A stretch of 64,000 bases of DNA, taken from the NCBI GenBank assembly GCA_002692725.1, contig NZLU01000023.1, forward strand, positions 248,001 to 312,000, read 5' to 3'. How positions within the stretch are numbered: position 1 is the stretch's first letter; every line of letters begins with the position of its first letter. This stretch comes from Ponticaulis sp. (GTDB lineage Bacteria > Pseudomonadota > Alphaproteobacteria > Caulobacterales > Hyphomonadaceae). The notes below the pieces were generated by a model that was not told the origin of the DNA, did no database searches, and saw only the letters and a program-made list of their open reading frames with translations. A program made the translations under genes and the position numbers. Of the stretch, positions 26,946 to 35,612 are shown piece by piece.

Positions 26946-26979
26946 CGAATGCAATCAATAGCAACAATAAACTATCACA
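26946..26979. promoter_or_regulatory. Candidate DeoR operator between lldD and the NCS1 permease gene
   Basis: An AT-rich 34-bp element that matches 21 of 34 positions of the rhaD/rhaK control element in the same orientation, including a shared CAATCA block. It lies 39 nt upstream of the permease start. Confidence 0.4.
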
Positions 26980-27017
26980 ATTGGTCAAGTTGAGGCTTGT
27001 CCAAGGGGAGGCAGTCC

Positions 27018-28784
27018 ATGACGGACGCATCAATCAATGCTCAGAATCTCGGGTCAGGGGATGAACCTCAAGGTCTGGATCATGTGCCCGTTCCACCGAA
27101 CAAACTTCAACCTGCTGGCTATTTCGCAGGTAATTATGCGGGCGAACATGTAGCAGGTACGGAGTTTGTCATTGGCGCTTTGTTCGCGGGCGCGGGCGCT
27201 GCGGCATCTGATGTTATTCTGGGGCTGCTGCTTGGAAACCTTCTGGCCGTTCTCACCTGGGCGTTTGTCACCTCACCGATTGCCGTCGATACCCGTCTGA
27301 CGCTCTATGCATACCTCGAGAAGATTGCTGGTCGTCACTTCATCAAGCTCTATTCGGTCGTCAATGGCATCATGTTTCTCGGGCTCGCTGGGTCTATGAT
27401 TACGGTGTCTGCGTCGGCCGTCCGGGTCATGTACAATAGCCTGCTTCCCGGATCGCCGATCGAGGCCCAGACAGGATATTTCCCGACTGACATCCGCTTT
27501 ATTCTGATTGCGCTTGCTGTCGGCGCTGTGGTCGTCACCCTTGCTGTCTTGGGGTTTCGGCGCCTTGCGCAGTTTGCCGGAGCGGTCGTGCCGTGGATGA
27601 TCTGTATGTTTCTGGTCGGCGCACTGGCGCTCTACCCAATGCTGGCAAGTGCGGCGGGCGCTACTCTGCCTGCCACATCGCTCAGCGAGATATGGACTGT
27701 CCTGTCCACACAAGTCTATCAGCCAACGCCCATGGAGGGCGCGTTTTGGGGCATACCAAATGAAGCCAAAAGCTTCTGGTCCATTGCTGCTTTTGCCTGG
27801 GTGGCTAATCTTGCAATGCACGGGTCGCTTGGCGACATGACGCTCCTGCGTTTTGCGAAACGCAAATCCTATGGCTGGTTTTCGGCGCTTGGCATGTTCA
27901 TTGGGCACTTCGCCTGCTGGGTCTTCGCCGGGGTGATGGGCGCGGGTGCCGCCTATACGCTCACAAGCGATATCTCTCAGCTCGACCCGGGTGCCGTTGC
28001 GACCACGGCTCTGGGCGGGGCGGGCGTGATCGCCGTGATCGTTGCCGGCTGGACAACCTCTAACCCGACGCTCTATCGCGCAGGTCTGGCCTTTCAGAGC
28101 CTTAATCCGAAGTGGAGCCGGGGCTGGGTGACGCTGATTGTTGGCGTGGCAACAATGATCCTCGCCTGCTCACCGTTCGTATTTTCCCAATTGCTCGGAT
28201 ATGTCGGCTGGATGGGGCTGACGCTGTCACCGGTTGGCGCTGTGATTGTTGCTGAACACTGGCTCTTCAAGCCGCTCGGCCTCAATCGGTACTGGAACAG
28301 CTATCGTAAATCCGGCCTCAATCTTGCCGCCGTGATTGCCTGGGCGGCAGCCTTTGCCGTTATCGTCGGCTTCTATTTCGGACTGGGTATCCACCAATTC
28401 TTCCTTCTGATCCCGGCATGGATCACTGCGACCATCGTCTACATTCTGTGTGCGAAAGCCTTCGGCGCTGCTGCCGACTATCCGAAAGCCGCGATCGAGG
28501 AAGCTGCGATTTCGCAGCGACAGAAAGACGAAGCCGACTATCTGGCCTCTGGCGCCAGCGTTCATGGGGCTACAGGGAATACCAAAATATGGTGGGCGTT
28601 TCAGGGCCTTAGCTATCTTGCTCTGGCCTGGATTGTCGCTTCGGCCGTGCGGTTGATTTTCGCAAACGGCGAGGCCTATCAAGGCATGCTGAACGCTTTT
28701 CGCGACCAGCTGATCTGGCCAACGCTTGTTTTCTTCTTGTGCGCGGCAGCCGTCATCATCATTGCGGGTGAAAAACGCAAATAG
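27018..28784 (+). CDS. NCS1-family (purine/cytosine permease-like) transporter
   Basis: A 588-residue inner-membrane protein with about 12 hydrophobic segments, related to nucleobase:cation symporter-1 permeases. I chose ATG 27018 behind AAGGGGAGG; an upstream in-frame TTG is less likely. Family-like parts are NYAGEHVAGTEFVIGALFAGAGAAASDVILGLLLGNLLAVLTW near the N-terminus and TSNPTLYRAGLAFQSL in the middle. Known NCS1 substrates are nucleobases, hydantoins, allantoin and some vitamins. This gene instead stands in the rhamnose cluster, divergent from lldD and behind a candidate DeoR element, and it is the only permease beside the rha genes. Transport of rhamnose or a pathway intermediate is inference; a nucleobase role cannot be excluded. 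Confidence 0.82.
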   Translation: MTDASINAQNLGSGDEPQGLDHVPVPPNKLQPAGYFAGNYAGEHVAGTEFVIGALFAGAGAAASDVILGLLLGNLLAVLTWAFVTSPIAVDTRLTLYAYLEKIAGRHFIKLYSVVNGIMFLGLAGSMITVSASAVRVMYNSLLPGSPIEAQTGYFPTDIRFILIALAVGAVVVTLAVLGFRRLAQFAGAVVPWMICMFLVGALALYPMLASAAGATLPATSLSEIWTVLSTQVYQPTPMEGAFWGIPNEAKSFWSIAAFAWVANLAMHGSLGDMTLLRFAKRKSYGWFSALGMFIGHFACWVFAGVMGAGAAYTLTSDISQLDPGAVATTALGGAGVIAVIVAGWTTSNPTLYRAGLAFQSLNPKWSRGWVTLIVGVATMILACSPFVFSQLLGYVGWMGLTLSPVGAVIVAEHWLFKPLGLNRYWNSYRKSGLNLAAVIAWAAAFAVIVGFYFGLGIHQFFLLIPAWITATIVYILCAKAFGAAADYPKAAIEEAAISQRQKDEADYLASGASVHGATGNTKIWWAFQGLSYLALAWIVASAVRLIFANGEAYQGMLNAFRDQLIWPTLVFFLCAAAVIIIAGEKRK

Positions 28785-28855
28785 CATTGTTCTGCCTTTG
28801 CTTCGCATATGCGCAGCGATTTCAGAAAAATAGAGACCGGTCCAAATGCTAAAAA

Positions 28856-28871
28856 CCCGCGATAACGCGGG
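28856..28871. terminator. Hairpin downstream of the NCS1 permease gene
   Basis: CCCGCG-ATAA-CGCGGG, a perfect 6-bp GC stem preceded by five A residues. The A-run would become a T-run on the minus strand, so it is a better terminator in that direction. On the plus strand it may still mark the permease transcript end. Confidence 0.45.
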
Positions 28872-29039
28872 CATTCTGGAAATGCAGAAGGGGTGCTGTA
28901 GCTGTGAGGAAATTCTCTGGCGGACTGGGGGACTTTAAAACTATTGTTCGCGCATGTTCAGAGAAATCCATAAAGTTACATAAAAACAATATTTAAAAGG
29001 CTTTATCGTTCATCCTCTATCGCCCGCAACCACGATTTA

Positions 29040-29080
29040 TGGCTTACTCTATGGCTAACCCTGAGTGCCGGAGTAAGCCA
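29040..29080. repeat. Inverted repeat abutting the integrase start codon
   Basis: Ten-base arms, TGGCTTACTC and GAGTAAGCCA, separated by 21 bases that include most of the candidate att core. The right arm ends on the first base of the integrase ATG. It may be an integrase or excisionase binding site that autoregulates the gene, or a hairpin over its translation start. Confidence 0.5.
29048..29062 (+). repeat. Candidate left attachment site (attL core)
   Basis: TCTATGGCTAACCCT, identical to 55272-55286. It lies within an inverted repeat (29040-29049 / 29071-29080) just before the integrase gene. Confidence 0.45.
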
Positions 29081-30279
29081 TGCCAGACATTACAATGAAC
29101 AAGCTCACCGATGCGAAGTGTCGAAAAGCTGGGGCAGGGCGGCATTCAGATGGCGGCGGGCTTTATCTGAACGTCAAACCGAGCGGAGCGCGAAACTGGC
29201 TCTTCACCTATCGGTGGGGAGATAAGCGACCGTCCATCGGCTTTGGTGGTTATCCTACGGTTTCGCTGGCTGATGCGCGTGCCGCCGCCGCTCGATGTAG
29301 AGGCTGGTTGGCGGAAACCCCATCGAAAGATCCCAAACGGGAATGGAAGGCGCTCTCCCAGCCTCAGGTCCGGCAAGAAACCTTCGGCAACTTTGCGCTC
29401 AAGCATATCGATGCCATCAAGGGAGACTTCAGGAACGCGAAGCATGTGAAGCAATGGCGCTCGACGCTGGAGACCCATGCCGCGCCAATCTGGAACATGC
29501 CACTGGATCAGATTGGCGTCGACGAAGTGCTGAACTGTCTTCAGCAGATCTGGACTGAAAAGAACGAGACCGCGCGTCGTGTTAGAGGTCGCATTGAGGC
29601 TGTGCTTGAAAGCGCTCGCGTGCGCGGCCTTAGGGAAGATCCCAACCCGGCGTCCTGGAATGGCCAGCTCAAACATGTCCTGGGCAAGCGTCGGCCAGCT
29701 CCCAAACACTTTCCCGCACTTGAGTATCAGAGCATGCCGGGTTTCTGGGAGCGTTTGGCGGCCAAAGACACGATCGGATCGCTGGCGCTGCAGTTTACCA
29801 TTTTGACAGCGGCTCGCTCGGGAGAGGTTCGCCTTGCGGTCTGGAGTGAGTTCGACTTGGCGGCTGGCATCTGGACCATCCCCGCAGAGCGTATGAAAGC
29901 CGAGCGTGAGCATATTGTGCCGTTAAGTGAGGAGGCGCTGAACATCCTCAACAAGCTGAAAAATGCGCGAACGGGTGACCTCGTCTTCCCCGGCAGCAAG
30001 CGCGGTAAGCCGCTCTCAGACATGACGCTCACCAAAGTGTTGCGCGATATGGAAGTTGTGAATGCCAAAGGAGAGCCCGTAACTGTCCATGGCTTCCGGT
30101 CTACCTTCTCCGACTGGGCGCGCAATGAAACGGACTTCCCACGAGAGCTGATCGAAGAAAGCCTTGCTCATAGTCTCGGGAAAGTCGAAGCGGCCTACAG
30201 GCGCGGTGCTGCGATTGAAAGACGTAGAGAGTTGATGGAGGCTTGGGCGAACGTTTTCGCCGTGCCGCCAACACGCTAA
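29080..30279 (+). CDS. Tyrosine recombinase/integrase, P4-like with DUF4102 domain
   Basis: A 399-residue site-specific recombinase. The N-terminal DUF4102 arm-binding domain (about 5-90) reads LTDAKCRKAGAGRHSDGGGLYLNVKPSG and then GFGGYPTVSLADARA. A core-binding region follows, then the catalytic domain with the full residue set: Arg246 (TAARSGEVR), His337 and Arg340 (HGFR), His364 (LAHSLG) and the nucleophile Tyr373 (AAYRRG). It should therefore be active. The gene is the left-most cargo gene of the proposed island and reads inward from the candidate att site. Integrases of this type usually enter tRNA genes, but none is visible here. It converges on the sigma-factor gene. Confidence 0.93.
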   Translation: MPDITMNKLTDAKCRKAGAGRHSDGGGLYLNVKPSGARNWLFTYRWGDKRPSIGFGGYPTVSLADARAAAARCRGWLAETPSKDPKREWKALSQPQVRQETFGNFALKHIDAIKGDFRNAKHVKQWRSTLETHAAPIWNMPLDQIGVDEVLNCLQQIWTEKNETARRVRGRIEAVLESARVRGLREDPNPASWNGQLKHVLGKRRPAPKHFPALEYQSMPGFWERLAAKDTIGSLALQFTILTAARSGEVRLAVWSEFDLAAGIWTIPAERMKAEREHIVPLSEEALNILNKLKNARTGDLVFPGSKRGKPLSDMTLTKVLRDMEVVNAKGEPVTVHGFRSTFSDWARNETDFPRELIEESLAHSLGKVEAAYRRGAAIERRRELMEAWANVFAVPPTR

Positions 30280-30350
30280 ACACAATGGTCCTTGCAGTGA
30301 CTACGCGCATGCGGGTGTTCATTGAGACGAGTGCGCGCATACTGCCACGA

Positions 30351-30938
30351 TCAAAATGCGGATGTCGCAGTTTCACCCATCTTCAGAACAAACCAGGAGC
30401 GGGCCTTGTTCCAGTCCCGACGTATGGTCCGGGGGTCAACATTCAGGATTTCTGCAGTCTCAATTTCTGTAAAACCTGCGAAGAAGCGACAATCAACAAC
30501 TTGCACGAGCCGCTTATTCACCTTTCCCAGGTCCGACAGTAAAGCCTGCAGAGACAAAATGAGATCCTGATCAATATTTGGCAAAGCCTGGTTTTCTGCC
30601 GCTTCGATCGGAAGATTACCTTGCGGGCCACCGCGCTTAGCAGCCTGTTTCCGCCGCGCATTGTCAACAATCACCTGGCGCATGGCCAGGGCAACGCTGC
30701 TGAAAAAGTGTCCTTTGTTTTTCCAGTCTGGTTTCTGCTCCAGCTTCAGGAAGCTTTCGTGGATCAGGTCGCCCGTAAGTAACGTATCGGACACTGAGTG
30801 TTTGTTTCGAATGCGCCGTGCGAGCGTCAAAAGTTCATCATAATGCTCTGTGAAGAGACCTTCGGCCGACGCCACAATTTCAAGAGGCCAATCAGAGGTA
30901 TCCAGACCATTTGGTGATTGATTACCCTGTACAGACAT
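30351..30938 (-). CDS. ECF sigma factor, ECF43-like
   Basis: A 195-residue extracytoplasmic-function sigma factor of the type often encoded with Ser/Thr kinases (ECF43-like). Region 2 runs from about 30 to 90, with DLIHESFLKL and VALAMRQVIVDNARRK. Region 4 is at about 125-190 (LVQVVDCRFFAGFTEIETAEILNVDPRTIRRDWNKARSWF). The acidic stretch usually seen at the start of region 2.2 (DAED in many ECFs) reads LTGD here (residues 54-57), with threonines at 52 and 55. In Vibrio EcfP, which also lacks the acidic motif, phosphorylation of a threonine there by kinase PknT activates the sigma factor (established knowledge). A kinase gene lies 5 kb away, and three nearby promoters share an ECF-like element. 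No anti-sigma gene is adjacent. Confidence 0.88.
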   Translation of the reverse strand: MSVQGNQSPNGLDTSDWPLEIVASAEGLFTEHYDELLTLARRIRNKHSVSDTLLTGDLIHESFLKLEQKPDWKNKGHFFSSVALAMRQVIVDNARRKQAAKRGGPQGNLPIEAAENQALPNIDQDLILSLQALLSDLGKVNKRLVQVVDCRFFAGFTEIETAEILNVDPRTIRRDWNKARSWFVLKMGETATSAF

Positions 30939-31033
30939 GAGTACGACCCCCGGAATTCGCTGACCTTATTCGGCCACGAGGTCCGGGGATCGTCAAGGCA
31001 TTCAACTGCACGGCGTGCGGTTGAGACGGCCCA

Positions 31034-32776
31034 TCAGTTTACCGATAAGGGCGATCTCGAAATCAAAGTAACTTCGCCATTATTGATGCGCAGATAGCGG
31101 ACCTCATAGGCGCCACGCGTTTCCGGCATAGGGAGAGTCACGGGCGTACCAAGAAACAAAATACTGTTTGCTTCAGGACCTTCGAGAGTGTCTGGAGCAT
31201 CCGCAGGCAAGATGGTGATAACATCCGGGCCTTTGAAATGCTCCCCGGTCCAATAAACCTCAACTGAACCACGGGCAGCCGCGGATGAAGGGGCCTCTAA
31301 CTGACCGGGTGGCGAAATGACCTCAAATGTTGTTGTCGCAAGCACGCTGTCATCATTTGCCTTGATATAACGTAGCTCATAGACGCCCAGCTCGGCAGGA
31401 GCGGTGAAACTGAGTTCGTTCCAGCCTTCGGCGACAGTATTCCAGAGCTCACCAACATACTCGGTCGGTGCCGCGCCGGTTTCAAAAATACCAACGTAAT
31501 CGCCTTCACCAGCAGGTCCCTGCCAGACAATGTTGAACTGACCACTGAGTTCGACCTGATCCGGCGCCTCGAGACTGGCGAGCGGAGCACCGACGGTGAG
31601 GGCTTCGCTCACCAGCACGGCCGAACGGGGCGCATTCATATAGCGGACCTGATATTGTCCCGGCTCACGCGGCGCTCTCATCTCTATTTGCCCCTCATCA
31701 CTGATATATTGATATCGAGGCTCATCCAGCGGCCGTCCGTCCGCATGAATAATATCAAGATAGTCGTCCGGATCTGCGGGACCGCTCCACTCTACCAAGA
31801 ATAAGCTGTTGGCAGGTTGTTGAGGATCAAAATCGAGCTTGGCATCCGGTGCGACAGCTTCGATGATCACCGTGATGCTGGCGTCCTCCTGTCCGGAAGT
31901 GACCACTGTCTGGACACTCCCAGTGCCCTCATCTGTCTCAGCGATGATCCGATAGCTGCCCGCTGTTAAGTTTACATTTCCCGACTGTGTCTCAGCGACC
32001 AAGGTCTCCGACGAGGCATCAAATACCTGAAAACTAGCGGGATCGATTTGTGGGCCATCTGCACCACGTATCGCACGCAGAGACACCGTCTGAAGCGCGG
32101 GCTCTTCAGACTGAGCACTTGCCTGAATACTCGTTTCCAAAGCCTCACTCAGTCCGGACGCGTTTTCCGCATCCAGATATAAGCCGCCTGTTGCGCTCGC
32201 AATGCATGCAAGTTGTGCCTTTTCTTGCTCGGCCCGGATGTCAAATCCGATCACATGCGCCTTTAGGTCGATCTGTTTGGCGGCCATCTCCCGAGCAAAC
32301 GCACATGGATCTCCTCCGCAGGTCTCGACACCATCGCTCACGAGAATAACTGAGGTGGATTTTCCAGCATCGGCAATTGAGACGGCTTCAGACAAGGCTT
32401 CGGTAATGGGTGTTTTCCCTCGAGGAACGAGGCTGTTGATTCTTGTGGCGATGTCTGAAGTCTGCCCGCTCACGGGCGTGGAGATGACTTCGATATCACT
32501 GCAATCACCCTTGCGTCTGTGACCATAGGCAATCGCTCCAACATGAGTGCCGGCATCGATCTGCGGGAGAAATTTATCAATCGTCTGTTTGGCAATTTCC
32601 ATTTTTGAAATGCCGTCGATCTGGCCCCACATGGAATTGGAGCTGTCCACAACCAGAATGATCTCCGTTGTTTCGTCAGCGTAAGCGGCTTGCGAGAATG
32701 ACAATAATCCGATTGTCGTCATCAATCCGGCTGTCTTCAGAGTTCTGCGAATAATTCCATTTGATCGTTCAAACAT
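31034..32776 (-). CDS. Exported von Willebrand factor A-domain protein
   Basis: A 580-residue exported protein from ATG 32776, which follows GGAGACG; the longer frame to 32836 would run across the promoter element. A signal peptide ends near AYA-DE (residue 33). The VWA domain has an intact metal-site motif DSSNS at 44-48, followed by MWGQIDG, YGHRRKGDC, RGKTPITEAL and SDGVETC. The C-terminal half carries three repeats of an Ig-like module, each with a V-W-x-G-P-type core (VEWSGPADPDDYLDII, IVWQGPAGEGDYVGIF, VYWTGEHFKGPDVITI) and ending in an EVRYL-like strand. It is related to the VWA protein at 42757-44928. An ECF-type promoter lies 27 nt upstream. Its partner ligand is unknown. Confidence 0.85.
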   Translation of the reverse strand: MFERSNGIIRRTLKTAGLMTTIGLLSFSQAAYADETTEIILVVDSSNSMWGQIDGISKMEIAKQTIDKFLPQIDAGTHVGAIAYGHRRKGDCSDIEVISTPVSGQTSDIATRINSLVPRGKTPITEALSEAVSIADAGKSTSVILVSDGVETCGGDPCAFAREMAAKQIDLKAHVIGFDIRAEQEKAQLACIASATGGLYLDAENASGLSEALETSIQASAQSEEPALQTVSLRAIRGADGPQIDPASFQVFDASSETLVAETQSGNVNLTAGSYRIIAETDEGTGSVQTVVTSGQEDASITVIIEAVAPDAKLDFDPQQPANSLFLVEWSGPADPDDYLDIIHADGRPLDEPRYQYISDEGQIEMRAPREPGQYQVRYMNAPRSAVLVSEALTVGAPLASLEAPDQVELSGQFNIVWQGPAGEGDYVGIFETGAAPTEYVGELWNTVAEGWNELSFTAPAELGVYELRYIKANDDSVLATTTFEVISPPGQLEAPSSAAARGSVEVYWTGEHFKGPDVITILPADAPDTLEGPEANSILFLGTPVTLPMPETRGAYEVRYLRINNGEVTLISRSPLSVN

Positions 32777-32802
32777 TTGTAGCGTCTCCAATCTTCCTTC
32801 GA

Positions 32803-32835
32803 ACGACACACGGCAAGGCGGCCGAAAACCGGACA
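32803..32835 (-). promoter_or_regulatory. ECF-type promoter of the VWA gene (31034-32776)
   Basis: On the minus strand: TGTCC, 18 nt, CGTGTGTCG, with 27 nt to the start codon. It matches the promoter at 38578-38610 at 26 of 33 positions and has identical spacing. I read TGTCC as the -35 element and CGTGTGTCG as the -10 region of the local ECF sigma. Confidence 0.7.
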
Positions 32836-32843
32836 CAAGACAG

Positions 32844-32866
32844 AAAAAAGCCGCCCAAGGCGGCTT
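32844..32866 (-). terminator. Rho-independent terminator of the 900-residue exported protein gene
   Basis: On the minus strand: AAAGCCGCC, loop TTG, GGCGGC, then six T residues. It lies 26 nt past the stop codon of the 900-residue protein gene and separates that unit from the next VWA gene and its promoter. Confidence 0.85.
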
Positions 32867-32891
32867 TCAGGACTTTGCGCAGAAGCGAAGA

Positions 32892-35594
32892 TTACAGATC
32901 GGCTTCTATTTGTTTTGCCATGCGCCACATCGGACAGGCCTCGGTATCTCCGTAGAGCTGGCGAGTCACTTTGGCCATCTCCCGCACTTCATCATTGATG
33001 ACAGGCTGTTGAGTCATGATCCGCGAATACTCAAGCCAGGCCTGTTCAGGCTCCGGACAGGCCTGCAACACCGAGGAGTCCAAACCAGATGAACTGGCTG
33101 TGGCGGGCCTGGCGCCTTCCATGACCTTGTCTTCCTCCCAGGCCTTTCGAGCTTCATCCTGAGCAATCGCAGGTAAGCGTCTCCAGCGGTCAATCCCTGC
33201 CATCTCCCAGGGCGGGGGAATATGAATATCGGTGTTCAGAGCATCTGGCAGCGCATATGGGACAATGATCGTGCCTGAAATTGATCCGCTCACCGTGCCC
33301 GAACACATATCGATATCCAGTGGGAAGTCGGCAGAATAGCGCACTTCCAGATATGTGGCAGTCATGCGTGTAACTTCAACAGTTTGCGTCGTGTAGCTTG
33401 TCGTCGCTGACTGATAGTCACCCTCATCCAGCTCGCGAGACGACATGTCGACTGAGATTTCAGCCTGATAGCGCCCGGGACCAGATATGTTTTCGAGAAA
33501 CTCAATGCTGACTTCTAACAATTCTGTGGGTTCAATCCCACTAATCGTGCCAGTCCTGACAATACTGCCAATCTGCGACATCTCTCGCGAACAGATGGCG
33601 GCAGGCGAACCATCCCGATACTGTCCCCCGGAGTTTATGGGCAGTCCAAGCAGAAGTCCGAAATCGGTAGGATTCAGGCCCGCAATCTGGTCACCTGCGA
33701 GGGCTACGCACTGCGGCGAAGACTGAATTCCGCCAATCTGATAGGTCGCAAGTAGAGATGGACGCGCTCCGTCTCCAATAGGGCTTCCAAAAAGCGTCCC
33801 ACCGACCGGATAAAGATCCATTTTGCGGGGAATCTTGCTGGCAAAAGTTCTGCGGCGCTTGCACGTCGGATCATCGTCGGGCGCTGAGGACAACTGCAAA
33901 TCATGTTGGGCCTTGTGAAGGGGTAAGACCAGTGTAATTTCGACCGTCACCAAATCCGTTTCGAATGCGGTGTCTGTGTCTGCATTTGTAAAGACCAGAG
34001 TCATGCCGCCATCCTGAAATGCCTCGTCTTCAGAAAAAAACGCCTGCCAGTTTTTCACGGCTCTGCCAGACTCCTGTTCGAAAGTGATAAAGCCTGCGCG
34101 GGTTCTTTGCACGCCCGACCGCCCCTTTGGCATGAGGCCCTGCAGTTCCAGTATTTCGCCTGATGAGGAATTGAGGCCTGGTGCGCTCTCCGGTTCGGAT
34201 TCGTCATCGGACCAGTTTTGCGCAAAATTCAGATGAAGGTCGCCCAGCTTCTCCAACTGGGTGCCTCGTGACCAGCCTGTGACCTCAGCCAGAACGCTGA
34301 AATAAGGAGGCAGCGGGTTCCCTGGAATGTGTTCACCGGCTGAAACAACAAGACATTGAGACGCCGCCGGTCGGATATCAATTCTGATCGTTTGAACTGG
34401 GGTATCAGCTGAAAGCTCTACGGGAACACAGCCAGGGACTTCTCGATCATACACTTCCAAAAGGGGAAACAATTGATCTTGCCAATAGTCCCGAGTGAGC
34501 CAGTCTGGCATGAACTCCAGACGATTCAGATAACTGCCCGTCGCTGCTTTCGCATTCTCAGACGCTAGCACAAGACCGGGCCCAATGTCCGGGCCATAAA
34601 TCTTTCGAGTGAGTTGGTCGAGCCAATGGCGAATGGCAGTCCCATCATATAATGCAGGCGCGACATTGAGGCCTTTGCTGTGTTGGAAAAACACCTTGGG
34701 GCTGGTGGTCATTAAATTGGTGAAAAAGCGATAACTGCCCGAATGAATGTCCTGGGAGTCAGGGTATAATAATCCGCCATTCAAGCTGTGATATCCCGCA
34801 TAGTCGAGCAGAGCCAGCGACTCGCGATTGACTACGCCCTCGTCAGTCAACCGAAAGAACGCTTCGAGTATCTCATACGGGTCGGGGGACTGTTCTTGTG
34901 CAAGGGCATACCCAGCAAGTCCGATGACATCTCCGACCGAATTCAACAGTCTCACGTCCAGTCGATTCGAATTAGAATAGTCGGCGCTCTGGCTGGGCAT
35001 CCATTCTTGCTGCATCTCTCGACACTGCTCTCCAGCGATAATCGCCCGGCCCATAGCGGCAGCGGAACTGAACGAATAGGCAAGATCATCGTCCGATGTT
35101 TGTTGCGCCTTCAATATATCTGGATTGACAAATATGTGGGGCTTCCAGTCCAGATTGGTTGCCCATGACGGGCGTGCGCAATCGCCCGCGAAGGAAGCGC
35201 GAGTTTCGAACCAATCGTCAGGCACCGGTAGGAGAGGGGTGAACACACTTTGGTCTGAAAGATCTTTGAGCTCGGCAAAAGACTGATTAGGCGCAGAGGT
35301 CAGACGGATCATGTGGGATAGTAGTTTGGTAAAGTCCTGAACCTTTCCCACCTCAGCGTCGTACGGCCCCTTGGCCAATTCCACATTATCCCGACCCTTT
35401 TCGAGATGAAAAAGCGTGCTCGCCGACCCTAATGGTTTGTCATGAACCCGTAGATCCAGATAGTCTTCAGGCTGCGTAGGATTTTGACCAGACTGCGCTG
35501 ACGCCGTTGCGACACAAAGAGCCGCCAGGACCGCACACAAACCTGTGCGCTGAAACCTGGAAATGATGATCTTTCTGAAGTCTATGGATTGCAT
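32892..35594 (-). CDS. Large exported protein of unknown function (900 aa)
   Basis: I do not recognise this protein. It has a signal peptide (GLCAVLAALCVATASA-QS, cleavage near residue 34), so it is exported. The N-terminal half is mostly helical-looking and contains a short motif repeated loosely around SLALLDYAGYHSLNGGLLYPDS. The C-terminal half looks rich in beta strands and has an MDLYPVGGTLFGSPIGDG segment. Several cysteines (such as CARPS, CREMQ, DMCSG) would form disulfides in the periplasm. Its start lies 18 nt after the stop of the lipoprotein gene, so both are driven by the ECF-type promoter at 36052-36084, and a strong terminator follows. A role in the envelope process controlled by the sigma/kinase module is inference. 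Confidence 0.75.
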   Translation of the reverse strand: MQSIDFRKIIISRFQRTGLCAVLAALCVATASAQSGQNPTQPEDYLDLRVHDKPLGSASTLFHLEKGRDNVELAKGPYDAEVGKVQDFTKLLSHMIRLTSAPNQSFAELKDLSDQSVFTPLLPVPDDWFETRASFAGDCARPSWATNLDWKPHIFVNPDILKAQQTSDDDLAYSFSSAAAMGRAIIAGEQCREMQQEWMPSQSADYSNSNRLDVRLLNSVGDVIGLAGYALAQEQSPDPYEILEAFFRLTDEGVVNRESLALLDYAGYHSLNGGLLYPDSQDIHSGSYRFFTNLMTTSPKVFFQHSKGLNVAPALYDGTAIRHWLDQLTRKIYGPDIGPGLVLASENAKAATGSYLNRLEFMPDWLTRDYWQDQLFPLLEVYDREVPGCVPVELSADTPVQTIRIDIRPAASQCLVVSAGEHIPGNPLPPYFSVLAEVTGWSRGTQLEKLGDLHLNFAQNWSDDESEPESAPGLNSSSGEILELQGLMPKGRSGVQRTRAGFITFEQESGRAVKNWQAFFSEDEAFQDGGMTLVFTNADTDTAFETDLVTVEITLVLPLHKAQHDLQLSSAPDDDPTCKRRRTFASKIPRKMDLYPVGGTLFGSPIGDGARPSLLATYQIGGIQSSPQCVALAGDQIAGLNPTDFGLLLGLPINSGGQYRDGSPAAICSREMSQIGSIVRTGTISGIEPTELLEVSIEFLENISGPGRYQAEISVDMSSRELDEGDYQSATTSYTTQTVEVTRMTATYLEVRYSADFPLDIDMCSGTVSGSISGTIIVPYALPDALNTDIHIPPPWEMAGIDRWRRLPAIAQDEARKAWEEDKVMEGARPATASSSGLDSSVLQACPEPEQAWLEYSRIMTQQPVINDEVREMAKVTRQLYGDTEACPMWRMAKQIEADL

Positions 35595-35612
35595 GACAGG
35601 CCCCCACTGGCA

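Noticed and set aside
28785..29079. A tRNA gene as integration target for the integrase
   Set aside because: No cloverleaf-like sequence or tRNA 3' end could be read in this gap or around 55270.
32748..32761. Half copy of the ATTCCA palindrome (ATTCCATTTGAT)
   Set aside because: It lies inside the VWA coding sequence, lacks the right arm and is far from the TetR locus.
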